Below, piece by piece: positions 1-7,539 of a DNA stretch of 49,727 bases. The stretch spans positions 1 to 49,727 of the forward strand of contig JBBAFB010000003.1 in the NCBI GenBank assembly GCA_041655595.1, given 5' to 3'. This stretch comes from JBBAFB01 sp041655595. GTDB taxonomy: Bacteria > Bacillota > DULZ01. Under the pieces are notes generated by a model that saw nothing but the letters and a program-made list of their open reading frames with translations, was not told where the DNA came from and made no database searches. A program made the position numbers and the translations under genes. How positions within the stretch are numbered: position 1 is the stretch's first letter; the number at the start of each line of letters is the position of its first letter.

Positions 1-428
1 CCAAAAAGCAAGCCAATCAAAATTAAAGGAAAAGCTGCATTTGAACCAATATTTGCCACCGGCACCAAGCTGTTGCGTAGGGCCAAAGGGTAGTAGCCCA
101 CATCATGCTGAATGGCATGACCGGTTTCGTGAGCAGCAATACCTAAGGCCGCAAGAGAGCTGCCATGGTAAATATCTTTAGACAACCTGAGTTTTTTACT
201 GCGGGGATCGTAATGATCTGTAAGTTTTCCCTGAATTAATTCTACTTGAACATCATCTATGCCGGCTTGCTGTAGCAGTTCCTTAGCAGCCATTGCCCCG
301 CTGATTCCGCTGGCCGACTGCACCTTTACATATTTAGCATAGGAGTTCTGCACTTTAAACTGGGCATATAAAGACAAAACTATAGCCGGAATTAAAAGTA
401 ACATTGTCCAATCATAAAAAAGTGGCAT
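1..428 (-). CDS. yugP: Zinc metallopeptidase, YugP family (3' end cut by window edge)
   Basis: This is a membrane-associated neutral zinc metallopeptidase of the YugP family, whose physiological substrate is not established. The N-terminal 142 residues are present and the rest lies beyond base 1. A hydrophobic N-terminal segment (about residues 8-20) is followed by a cytoplasmic or membrane-proximal domain carrying the HExxH zinc motif (AAHETGHAIQH). A second hydrophobic stretch begins just before the cut. The start ATG at 426-428 is preceded by AGGAGG at good spacing. It is the last visible gene downstream of priA, def and fmt, a common neighbourhood for this family. Identity is secure; function is known only by family. 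Confidence 0.9.
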   Translation of the reverse strand, partial: MPLFYDWTMLLLIPAIVLSLYAQFKVQNSYAKYVKVQSASGISGAMAAKELLQQAGIDDVQVELIQGKLTDHYDPRSKKLRLSKDIYHGSSLAALGIAAHETGHAIQHDVGYYPLALRNSLVPVANIGSNAAFPLILIGLLF

Positions 429-453
429 TATTATTCCTCCTTTCAAAATCAAA

Positions 454-1389
454 TTAAATCAGCTTTTCACCTGCTATCATGGGGTTGCCATTTAAAAATT
501 CCTTAGCGCTAAGCCGTTTTTTACCCTGTAGTTGTAATTCTTTTACTAAAACAGCCGTATCGTTTGCTGCCGCTACCAGAATACCTTCTTGAGAAGCCGC
601 AATTATTTCCCCCGGCTGAGCCTGACTCCCGTCCAAGTAAACTATTTCCCCATTCCAAATCTTAAGGTTTTTCCCTTTCCAAAAACTAAAAGCACCGGGC
701 CAGGGATCCATACCTCTAATCAAATTAACGATATTGAATGCACTAGTTCCCCAATTAATTTTCTCATCCGTTTTTGTTAACAGAGGTGCATAGCTGGCTT
801 TATTATGATCCTGGGCAATTCTGGGGGCCACCCCGGTGGCTAATAAATTAATAGTTTTTAGAAGAAGCTCCGCTCCCTTTTCGGCCAGTATATCATGAAG
901 TTCCCCCACAGTTGAAGCTGAATCAACCTTAGTTTTTGCTTGTAGAATAATATCGCCGGCATCAAGACTCTCCGAAACGTGCATCGTGGTAACCCCTGTT
1001 TCCGTTTCCCCTGCTAAAATAGCCCTGTGTATAGGTGCCCCACCTCGGTACTTGGGGAGTAAAGAAGCATGTACATTAATACAACCTAAGGGGGCTATTC
1101 CCAACAATTCCCCAGGAAGCAATTGGCCGTAAGCAACTACAACAAGCAATTCCGGTTTTAAGGCCGTAATTTCAGCAACTGCTGCAGGCTTCTTAATGCT
1201 CTCCGGCTGCAAAATATTTAATTCAAGAGCTAAGGCGGCTTTTTTTACCGGATTGTAGTTAATTTTCTTACCCCTGCCACTAGGGCGATCAGGCTGGGTG
1301 ACTACCCCCACCACCCGATGCCCAGCTCGGCAGACGGCTTTTAAACAGGGGACAGCAAAATCGGCAGTTCCCAGAAAAACCAGATCCAT
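454..1389 (-). CDS. fmt: Methionyl-tRNA formyltransferase
   Basis: Fmt formylates Met-tRNAfMet using 10-formyl-tetrahydrofolate, allowing translation initiation in the cytoplasm. The 311-residue length is typical. The N-terminal Rossmann-type domain starts with VFLGTADFAVPCL, and the catalytic region carries HASLLPKYRGGAPIHRAI (about residues 107-124), with the conserved Asn and His just before it. The C-terminal OB-fold tRNA-binding domain follows. The gene starts 2 bases after the def stop codon, so the two are almost certainly co-transcribed and possibly translationally coupled; their products act at opposite ends of the same formyl cycle. Confidence 0.97.
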   Translation of the reverse strand: MDLVFLGTADFAVPCLKAVCRAGHRVVGVVTQPDRPSGRGKKINYNPVKKAALALELNILQPESIKKPAAVAEITALKPELLVVVAYGQLLPGELLGIAPLGCINVHASLLPKYRGGAPIHRAILAGETETGVTTMHVSESLDAGDIILQAKTKVDSASTVGELHDILAEKGAELLLKTINLLATGVAPRIAQDHNKASYAPLLTKTDEKINWGTSAFNIVNLIRGMDPWPGAFSFWKGKNLKIWNGEIVYLDGSQAQPGEIIAASQEGILVAAANDTAVLVKELQLQGKKRLSAKEFLNGNPMIAGEKLI

Positions 1390-1391
1390 TT

Positions 1392-1850
1392 TTAATCACC
1401 ACCCTGAACTTCGGCAACCAGCTTATCAATAAATAAAATGCCCTCAAGATGATCTATTTCATGCTGCAATGCTCTTGCCAAGAGCCCTTCCGCATCTATA
1501 ACAATATTATTCCCCGCTCGATCTAAGGCGGATACCTTGACGCTTGCAGCACGTTTTACTATTCCCTGCCTGCCGGGTACGCTTAAACAACCTTCTTGGT
1601 CCTCTTCCTCACCTTCAAATTGTTCGATCACAGGGTTTATCAACTCAATCAAGCCGTCCCCCACATCTACAATTATGACCCTCTTGGAGACTCCAATTTG
1701 TGGTGCCGCCAAGCCAACCCCGTCGGCATCATACATGGTATCCTCCATATTTCTTAAAAGTCTTTTTATGCTGTCATTAAAATTAACGACTTCTTTAGCC
1801 TTCGTTCGTAGAATATCGTCCCCAACCTCTAAAATTTTATAAACTGCCAC
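1392..1850 (-). CDS. def: Peptide deformylase
   Basis: Def removes the N-formyl group from nascent proteins. The 152-residue protein shows all three family motifs: GVGLAAPQIG (about residue 45), EGCLSVPG containing the metal-binding Cys, and HEIDHLEG with the two metal-binding His and the catalytic Glu. The start is GTG at 1848-1850, preceded by a GGGGGGA-type ribosome site. It lies 12 bases downstream of priA and 2 bases upstream of fmt, the widespread priA-def-fmt operon order. Confidence 0.97.
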   Translation of the reverse strand: MAVYKILEVGDDILRTKAKEVVNFNDSIKRLLRNMEDTMYDADGVGLAAPQIGVSKRVIIVDVGDGLIELINPVIEQFEGEEEDQEGCLSVPGRQGIVKRAASVKVSALDRAGNNIVIDAEGLLARALQHEIDHLEGILFIDKLVAEVQGGD

Positions 1851-1862
1851 TGTAATCCCCCC

Positions 1863-4112
1863 TTAAAACATTCCTAAAGGATCTATATCCAAACTAAAAT
1901 ACACATTTCTGGGCAAATTTCTTTTTTGGGCCACCTCATTTAAAGCAATAGCAATTAAATACCTAATCTTTTTAATATCCGGACCTTTTAAATAAATTTG
2001 CCAGCGATAAATGTTGTTTATCTTTGCCACGGGAGACTGAGCGGGACCTAATAAAGCGACACCGAGGCTTTTTTGTTTAGGGAAAATAACTTCGGCAACC
2101 TCATGACAAACCCTTTCTACTTGCTCTTCCTCTTTACCGCTCACCAAAATTCTAGCTAAGTGGCTGTAGGGCGGGTATTTTAAAATTTGCCTAAACCTTA
2201 GCTCCTGCTCATAAAATTTTTTATAATTATGCTCCTTTGCCGCCCCAATAGTCCAATCTTCCGGGGAGTAGGCCTGAATAATTACTTCTCCCGGTAGTTG
2301 CCCCCTACCGGCCCTTCCCGCCACTTGTGTCAAAAGTTGAAATGTTCTTTCCCTAGCTCGAAAATCTGCAAAATTAAGCATTTGATCTGCCAAAACAACA
2401 CCCACCAAAGTAATGCCCGGAAAATCTAAACCTTTGGCAATCATCTGGGTTCCAACCATCACGTCAGCTTGGCCGTCCTCAAACAGTTTAAACAACCTTT
2501 TTTGCTCGCCCTTTTTATTAATTGTATCGCTATCAATTCTAATGATTCTAGCCTCAGGAAGCAACTTTTGAAGCTCATTTTCCACCTTTTCGGTACCTGC
2601 ACCGAGATGCCTAACCCGATTCCCTCCGCAAGCGGGACAATCGGTGGGAGGCTTTTCATGGTAACCGCAATAATTGCACTTTAGCTGATCCTTATTTGCA
2701 TAGTAAACCATGGAAACATCACAGTTTTTGCATTTAATCACATGCCCACAATCCCGGCAATGGTAAAAGTTAGCATAACCTCTCCTATTTAGAAATAAAA
2801 TACTTTGCTGCCCTTTTTCCAGCCTATCTCTAAGTTTGTCTTGTAGCAAACTGCTGAATAAACCGTCATTACCGGTTCGCAACTCTTGTCTCAAATCAAC
2901 CACCGACACCTTGGGAAGCCCCTGTTGTTCTACCCGATTGACCATCCGAACTAATTGAAACTTACCGCCCTTAGCCTTGTAGTAGCTCTCCAAAGAAGGA
3001 GTAGCACTACCTAAAATTACGGTAGCTTTATTTAAAAAACCTCTCACAATAGCTACTTCCCTAGCGTGGTATTTGGGGGTCGCGTCCTGCTGGTAACTGG
3101 TTTCGTGCTCTTCATCCAAAATAATTAAACCCAACTTGGGTACAGGTGCGAAAACCGCCGATCTGGCCCCTATAATCACGGAAACCCGGCCCTGGCTTAT
3201 CTGCTTAAGGGTTTCATGCCTTTCTTTGAGCGTTAAACCACTATGAATAACAGCCACTTGAGAGCCAAATCTATTTTTAAAACGCTCAATTAAGTGAATG
3301 GTTAGAGAAATTTCCGGAAAGAGCATTATCGCCTGGTAACCTGCTTCGATAGTTTGGGCTATACTTCGAAAATAAATCTCTGTTTTCCCGCTACCTGTAA
3401 CTCCATGTAACAAAAAAGTTTGGTAATTATCCGACAACAAATTTCGTTGAATAAGTGAAAAGGCCCTTGTTTGCTCTGCTGTTAAAATATAGGGCTTTTC
3501 TAACTCCCGGGATATATTTTCATGGGGGAATTCCTCCTGAAAATCTAAATCTAGAATACCTTTTTCAACTAATGATGTTAAGCTTTTTCGGCTGGCCTTT
3601 AGCTCTTTTAATATTTGTCTAACCGGCAGAGAGCCCTTTAGTTGCAGCGCATCGACAATCTGTCCTTGTTTAGGAGCCCTTCTGCGAACTTTTACCAGTT
3701 CTTCTTCTGTAATTGACGGCACCAATGAAACCCATTCATTCATGGGGGTATGGTAGCTACCTTTTGGAAAAAAACTTTGCAAGACCGCTACTAAAGGACA
3801 CATATAGTATGTTGCCATCCAGCGTGCCAACCGCAAAAGCTCATCTGTAATTTTGACAACCCCTTCTACTACTTCCAAGATGGGTTTTATTTCGGCCACA
3901 GAGGGGTTAGCGGTTAAGCCGATCACATAACCCTCTATTTTCCTTGCCCCGAAGGGAACCAACACACGGACTCCGGGGCCGATTTTTTCAATTAAATGTT
4001 CCGGGATAGAATAGTGAAAAGGCCGATCAACCTTGCGATCAGCTATATCCACAACCACCTCGGCAAACTTTACCAACTCCTTCATCTTCTCATGATCCTC
4101 TCCAAAATTCAT
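1863..4112 (-). CDS. priA: Primosomal protein N', replication restart helicase
   Basis: PriA is the 3'-5' helicase that recognises stalled forks and reloads the replisome. The 749-residue protein has an N-terminal 3'BD/winged-helix region, then a DEAD-like helicase core with Walker A (LLHGVTGSGKTE, about residue 240), the Walker B motif LDEEHE and motif III GSATPS. A cysteine zinc-binding module follows (CRDCGH, CKNCD, CNYCG, CPACG, about residues 455-500), then helicase motifs V/VI ending in QVAGRAGRG. The assigned start has no clear ribosome site. A second ATG ten codons in, at 4085, is preceded by GGAGAGG at 11 bases and fits the usual family N-terminus, so the true protein may be nine residues shorter. 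Confidence 0.97.
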   Translation of the reverse strand: MNFGEDHEKMKELVKFAEVVVDIADRKVDRPFHYSIPEHLIEKIGPGVRVLVPFGARKIEGYVIGLTANPSVAEIKPILEVVEGVVKITDELLRLARWMATYYMCPLVAVLQSFFPKGSYHTPMNEWVSLVPSITEEELVKVRRRAPKQGQIVDALQLKGSLPVRQILKELKASRKSLTSLVEKGILDLDFQEEFPHENISRELEKPYILTAEQTRAFSLIQRNLLSDNYQTFLLHGVTGSGKTEIYFRSIAQTIEAGYQAIMLFPEISLTIHLIERFKNRFGSQVAVIHSGLTLKERHETLKQISQGRVSVIIGARSAVFAPVPKLGLIILDEEHETSYQQDATPKYHAREVAIVRGFLNKATVILGSATPSLESYYKAKGGKFQLVRMVNRVEQQGLPKVSVVDLRQELRTGNDGLFSSLLQDKLRDRLEKGQQSILFLNRRGYANFYHCRDCGHVIKCKNCDVSMVYYANKDQLKCNYCGYHEKPPTDCPACGGNRVRHLGAGTEKVENELQKLLPEARIIRIDSDTINKKGEQKRLFKLFEDGQADVMVGTQMIAKGLDFPGITLVGVVLADQMLNFADFRARERTFQLLTQVAGRAGRGQLPGEVIIQAYSPEDWTIGAAKEHNYKKFYEQELRFRQILKYPPYSHLARILVSGKEEEQVERVCHEVAEVIFPKQKSLGVALLGPAQSPVAKINNIYRWQIYLKGPDIKKIRYLIAIALNEVAQKRNLPRNVYFSLDIDPLGMF

Positions 4113-4151
4113 TATGTGTGAAAATGCAGGAGCAAATAGTCTTTTAATAGC

Positions 4152-4793
4152 TTATGCCAATAAAGCAGCTATCAGTCCAACTAAAAAAATCCCATCAAAG
4201 ACTCCAGCTCCCCCAATGCTGATCACGGCTGCCCCAATTCTCGCAAACTTAGGTATATTTAACAGATCCGCCCCAATTAGCGTCCCCCAAACCCCGGCAA
4301 TATAGGCCACCGGTGCCGCCGCATTACCTGCTAGTATTAAAGCGGTGATGGCGGCTACTATTGGTGGTATAAAGGCCGGCAATCTAATACCAACCCCTGG
4401 AACAATCTTCGCCAGGGATTTTGCAACAATAGCGACAATAGCTACAGCTAGAAATGTCTGTTCAAGGGGAACCTTGTCCAATAGGGAAAGACTAAACAAA
4501 ATTGGTATTACAGCTCCGCCTAAATTTATAGAAATCACTTGTTCCTTTACCCTAGGAGGGTAATAAAAAATATAGTTGTTTACCGGCCTTGGATTTTCCT
4601 CATCCAACAAAAGGCGCCTCCTTGAAATGGGAATATTAACTATACTGCCCCAAAGACTTAGGCCCAATAATAAAACAGCGCCTAGTGGAGAAAGGCCCAA
4701 TTTCGTGAAAGAAAAAGCCGCCACTTGAAAAAACAATAAAGCAAGTAGGACAGGCAGAAACATGATAGCAAGAATAATCCACAAGATAGGCAT
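4152..4793 (-). CDS. DUF1614 family integral membrane protein
   Basis: This 213-residue, very hydrophobic protein resembles the DUF1614 family, which has no assigned activity. Five to seven membrane segments are visible: residues 2-25 and 35-55, then a cluster from about 95 to the C-terminus. A short soluble loop (about 57-85) contains basic residues followed by NYIFYYPPR. Several glycine/proline-rich segments such as PGVGIRLPAFIPPIVAA suggest a channel- or carrier-like fold, but that is only an impression. The start has AGAAGGTGAT upstream. It lies 39 bases from priA and 44 bases from the cNMP/DUF2225 gene and is probably expressed with them. Confidence 0.8.
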   Translation of the reverse strand: MPILWIILAIMFLPVLLALLFFQVAAFSFTKLGLSPLGAVLLLGLSLWGSIVNIPISRRRLLLDEENPRPVNNYIFYYPPRVKEQVISINLGGAVIPILFSLSLLDKVPLEQTFLAVAIVAIVAKSLAKIVPGVGIRLPAFIPPIVAAITALILAGNAAAPVAYIAGVWGTLIGADLLNIPKFARIGAAVISIGGAGVFDGIFLVGLIAALLA

Positions 4794-4837
4794 TTAATCA
4801 CCTTCTTTCCGGGTGTCTAAAAGGCCCGATTCCGGCA

Positions 4838-6070
4838 CTAGTTTTCATCTTTAATTTCCATATAACGATCCCTGGCTAAATTATTGTAGTAACTAATGCC
4901 ATCGTTACGCCTGATAGCGGCATAAAAATGTTTCAATGCTTCCATTTTCTCACCTTTACGATAAAACAATTCACCTAAAACGATGCAAAGTTGTTGCTCA
5001 TGTGAGGGGGTCAAACCTGCTAAATTAGTTTTATAATAGACTTGATGATAATAATTAAATGCCTTATTCCATGCATATTCATACATTTTCTCGTCTTGAA
5101 CATCCTTGTATAACCAAGACAATGATATATATAATTTCGCCATTGTCAAAGGCGCATTATCAATTTTCTCGAAATATAAAGCTAAATAATAACCTAGGAA
5201 AACCTTATTAATACTTAAAGTTTGATCGGCCGGCAATGAAATTTTATCTACCAATTGCAATGCCTGGTCCCTATAGGGCTTCAATCCTTTATTACTTAAA
5301 TTGTGTGTTTTGTCAAAATCGGCATGATATTTGGCGAAAAAACAATGAGGACAGATGCGAACCGCATACCATAAGGGATCAAAATCCTTAAAAACCTCCC
5401 GTAAATCATTTTCTCTTTTTACCAAGCGCAGTTTAGTCATTCTGGGAATGATAGCAGTAAAGCTATTTCCACAAATGGGGCAGTCAACTTTTTTCTCATA
5501 GTAGAAATTTTTATCCGTTTCCCTCGCTATTAGCTGATAACTGCCGTGGCCCGACGGTAGGATTTCTCCCCCCTCAACTAATATTTCTTCACTTTTTATT
5601 AAAGCTTCCTTTTCTGCTTCCTCGTATTTTTCCACCCGCGTTCCTTGAGGAAAAACCGCCTTTAGTATCGCTGTTTCAATGCTTGGCTCTTTTTGGCCAA
5701 CCTTGCTCCGGTAACTTTCTAGTGTTCTGATTCTCCTGCCCATGGAAGCTAAAATTTTAGCCGCTAAGTCCGGCCTTAATTTTAAAAGCCGATCGCTATT
5801 TTCTAAGGGAATTATCAACGCAATCACAGGGCTTTCAGCTTTTGCCGTAAAATCCAAGGCCTGTTCATCTAAAATCCCCAACTCGCCGAAAAAATCTCCG
5901 GCTGTCAACAAGCTTAATTGCTCCTTGTTTGCATGCTCGTCCCAATAGATACCTGCTTGTCCCGACAAAAGAATAAACATTTGCCCCGCCGTTTCGCCCT
6001 TAATACAAATTAAATCTCCTGATTTAAATTTTTTAATTTTTCCTAATTCCGTTAGTTGCTCAATACTCAT
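4838..6070 (-). CDS. Cyclic-nucleotide-binding-like domain fused to DUF2225
   Basis: This 410-residue soluble protein has two recognisable parts. Residues 1-120 form a CRP/cNMP-binding beta-roll (GDLICIKGETAGQMFILLSG, then FGELGIL). Residues about 195-400 match DUF2225, with paired zinc-type cysteines (CPICG and CPHC) and an alpha-helical, TPR-like tail. The usual phosphate-binding Arg of the cNMP pocket (the R in FGE...RxA) is not visible; the stretch reads FGELGILDEQALDFTA, so the domain may sense something else or act as a scaffold. There is no DNA-binding helix-turn-helix. The start at 6070 has GGAGGAGCC upstream. Its role is unknown. Confidence 0.8.
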   Translation of the reverse strand: MSIEQLTELGKIKKFKSGDLICIKGETAGQMFILLSGQAGIYWDEHANKEQLSLLTAGDFFGELGILDEQALDFTAKAESPVIALIIPLENSDRLLKLRPDLAAKILASMGRRIRTLESYRSKVGQKEPSIETAILKAVFPQGTRVEKYEEAEKEALIKSEEILVEGGEILPSGHGSYQLIARETDKNFYYEKKVDCPICGNSFTAIIPRMTKLRLVKRENDLREVFKDFDPLWYAVRICPHCFFAKYHADFDKTHNLSNKGLKPYRDQALQLVDKISLPADQTLSINKVFLGYYLALYFEKIDNAPLTMAKLYISLSWLYKDVQDEKMYEYAWNKAFNYYHQVYYKTNLAGLTPSHEQQLCIVLGELFYRKGEKMEALKHFYAAIRRNDGISYYNNLARDRYMEIKDEN

Positions 6071-6114
6071 ATTTTTTGGGCTCCTCCATCTGTCCTTAGC
6101 GTTAAAAAACTCGA

Positions 6115-7425
6115 TTAAAATTTATCAACCAATAATTGTTCCAAAGTTGGTTCCCCTATTTCTTGCAACTCATAATGAACTCTAACAGAAGGCTTATCAA
6201 TCTTTATTACCCTTCTCAAGTCAATTGGTGTTCCGATAACTACCACATCTGCATCAATTTTAGCAACTGTTTCTTCCAATTCCCTCAGTTGCACTTTACC
6301 GTAACCCATTGCCGGCAGCACGTAGCTTAAATGTCCGTATTTTTGAAAGGTTTCCTTGATACTGCCTATTGCAAAGGGTCTGGGATCTACCAATTCCTTC
6401 GCACCGTATTTTTCCGCCCCGATAGCACCGGCCCCATAAACCATGTTACCGTGGGTTAAAGTCGGGCCGTCTTCTATCACTAAAACTCTGGCGTTATTGA
6501 TTATCGAGCTATTATCAATATAAATAGGCGAGGCAGCCTCAACAATGATTGCCTCGGGATTGTATTTTCTGATGTTCCTTCTCACCACTTGCACGTTTTC
6601 CGGACTGCTTGTTTCGATTTTATTTATAATTACTATATCAGCCAACATTAAATTTGTAGTGCCCGGGTGATAAGAAATCTCATCCCCCGGCCGATGAGGG
6701 TCTACTAAAGTTATCTGCAAATCAGGCTTGTAAAAAGGAATGTCATTGTTGCCGCCATCCCAAAGAATGATATCCGCTTCTTTTTCCGCTTCTTTCAATA
6801 TCAACTGATAGTCTACACCTGCGTAGACCACAAAACCATTATCGAGGTGAGGTTCATATTCCTCCCTTTCTTCTATGGTACATTGCTGCTTATCTAAATC
6901 TTCATAGGAGGCAAAACGCTGACAAGCTTGCTGAGCCAAATCCCCATAGGGCATGGGATGTCTAATAATTACAACCTTTTTACCTTTACTTTTAAGTATA
7001 TGGGCTACCTTTCTGGTAGTTTGACTTTTACCGACTCCTGTCCTGACGGCGCAAACTGCCAGAACGGGCACCTTGCTTTTCAACATGGTAGTTTTAGGGC
7101 CCATCAAATGAAAATCTGCTCCGCAAGCCATGACCCTCGCAGCTTTCTCCATAATGGCCTGGTGAGAAATATCACTGTATGCAAAAATCACCTGATCTAT
7201 TTGTAATCTCTCAATTAAACTTTCCAACTCGTTTTCCTCATAAATTGGAATACCGTCCGGATATGCCCTGCCAGCCAAACCAGCCGGGTAGTTTCGACCG
7301 TGAATATCCGGTATTTGAGTAGCAGTAAAAGCAACCACCTCATAATTATCATTATCCCTAAAATAGGTATTAAAATTATGAAAATCCCGACCTGCTGCCC
7401 CCATAATCAATACTTTCTGTTTCAT
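6115..7425 (-). CDS. Cyclic 2,3-diphosphoglycerate synthetase-like GTPase
   Basis: This 436-residue protein belongs to the family annotated in archaea as cyclic 2,3-diphosphoglycerate synthetase. The N-terminus has a Rossmann-like start (KVLIMGAAGRDFHNFN) and the centre a P-loop of the kind VCAVRTGVGKSQTTRK (about residue 127), followed by VVIIRHPMPYGDL, WDGGNNDIPF and VIINKIETS. In bacteria the reaction has not been shown and the family is often called simply a GTPase. The start ATG has CGGAGGCG upstream. It lies just downstream of the metH terminator and so probably has its own promoter within 7426-7510. Confidence 0.75.
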   Translation of the reverse strand: MKQKVLIMGAAGRDFHNFNTYFRDNDNYEVVAFTATQIPDIHGRNYPAGLAGRAYPDGIPIYEENELESLIERLQIDQVIFAYSDISHQAIMEKAARVMACGADFHLMGPKTTMLKSKVPVLAVCAVRTGVGKSQTTRKVAHILKSKGKKVVIIRHPMPYGDLAQQACQRFASYEDLDKQQCTIEEREEYEPHLDNGFVVYAGVDYQLILKEAEKEADIILWDGGNNDIPFYKPDLQITLVDPHRPGDEISYHPGTTNLMLADIVIINKIETSSPENVQVVRRNIRKYNPEAIIVEAASPIYIDNSSIINNARVLVIEDGPTLTHGNMVYGAGAIGAEKYGAKELVDPRPFAIGSIKETFQKYGHLSYVLPAMGYGKVQLRELEETVAKIDADVVVIGTPIDLRRVIKIDKPSVRVHYELQEIGEPTLEQLLVDKF

Positions 7426-7518
7426 TAATAGATTCGCCTCCGTTATTAATTCTATGATTATTCATCTTTCTTCCATTAGCTCATTTTATCATAACTGATA
7501 GGATTTAGGAAATAAAAA

Positions 7519-7539
7519 AAGGTAGCCCCAGGCTACCTT
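7519..7539 (-). terminator. Rho-independent terminator after metH
   Basis: A perfect 9-bp stem (AAGGTAGCC, 3-base loop, GGCTACCTT) is followed on the minus strand by a run of T. The right arm overlaps the metH TAG stop (7533-7535). Confidence 0.9.

Noticed and set aside
3801..3840. TTGGCACG sequence resembling a sigma-54 -24 element inside priA
   Set aside because: It lies within coding sequence and lacks a TTGC at the right spacing.
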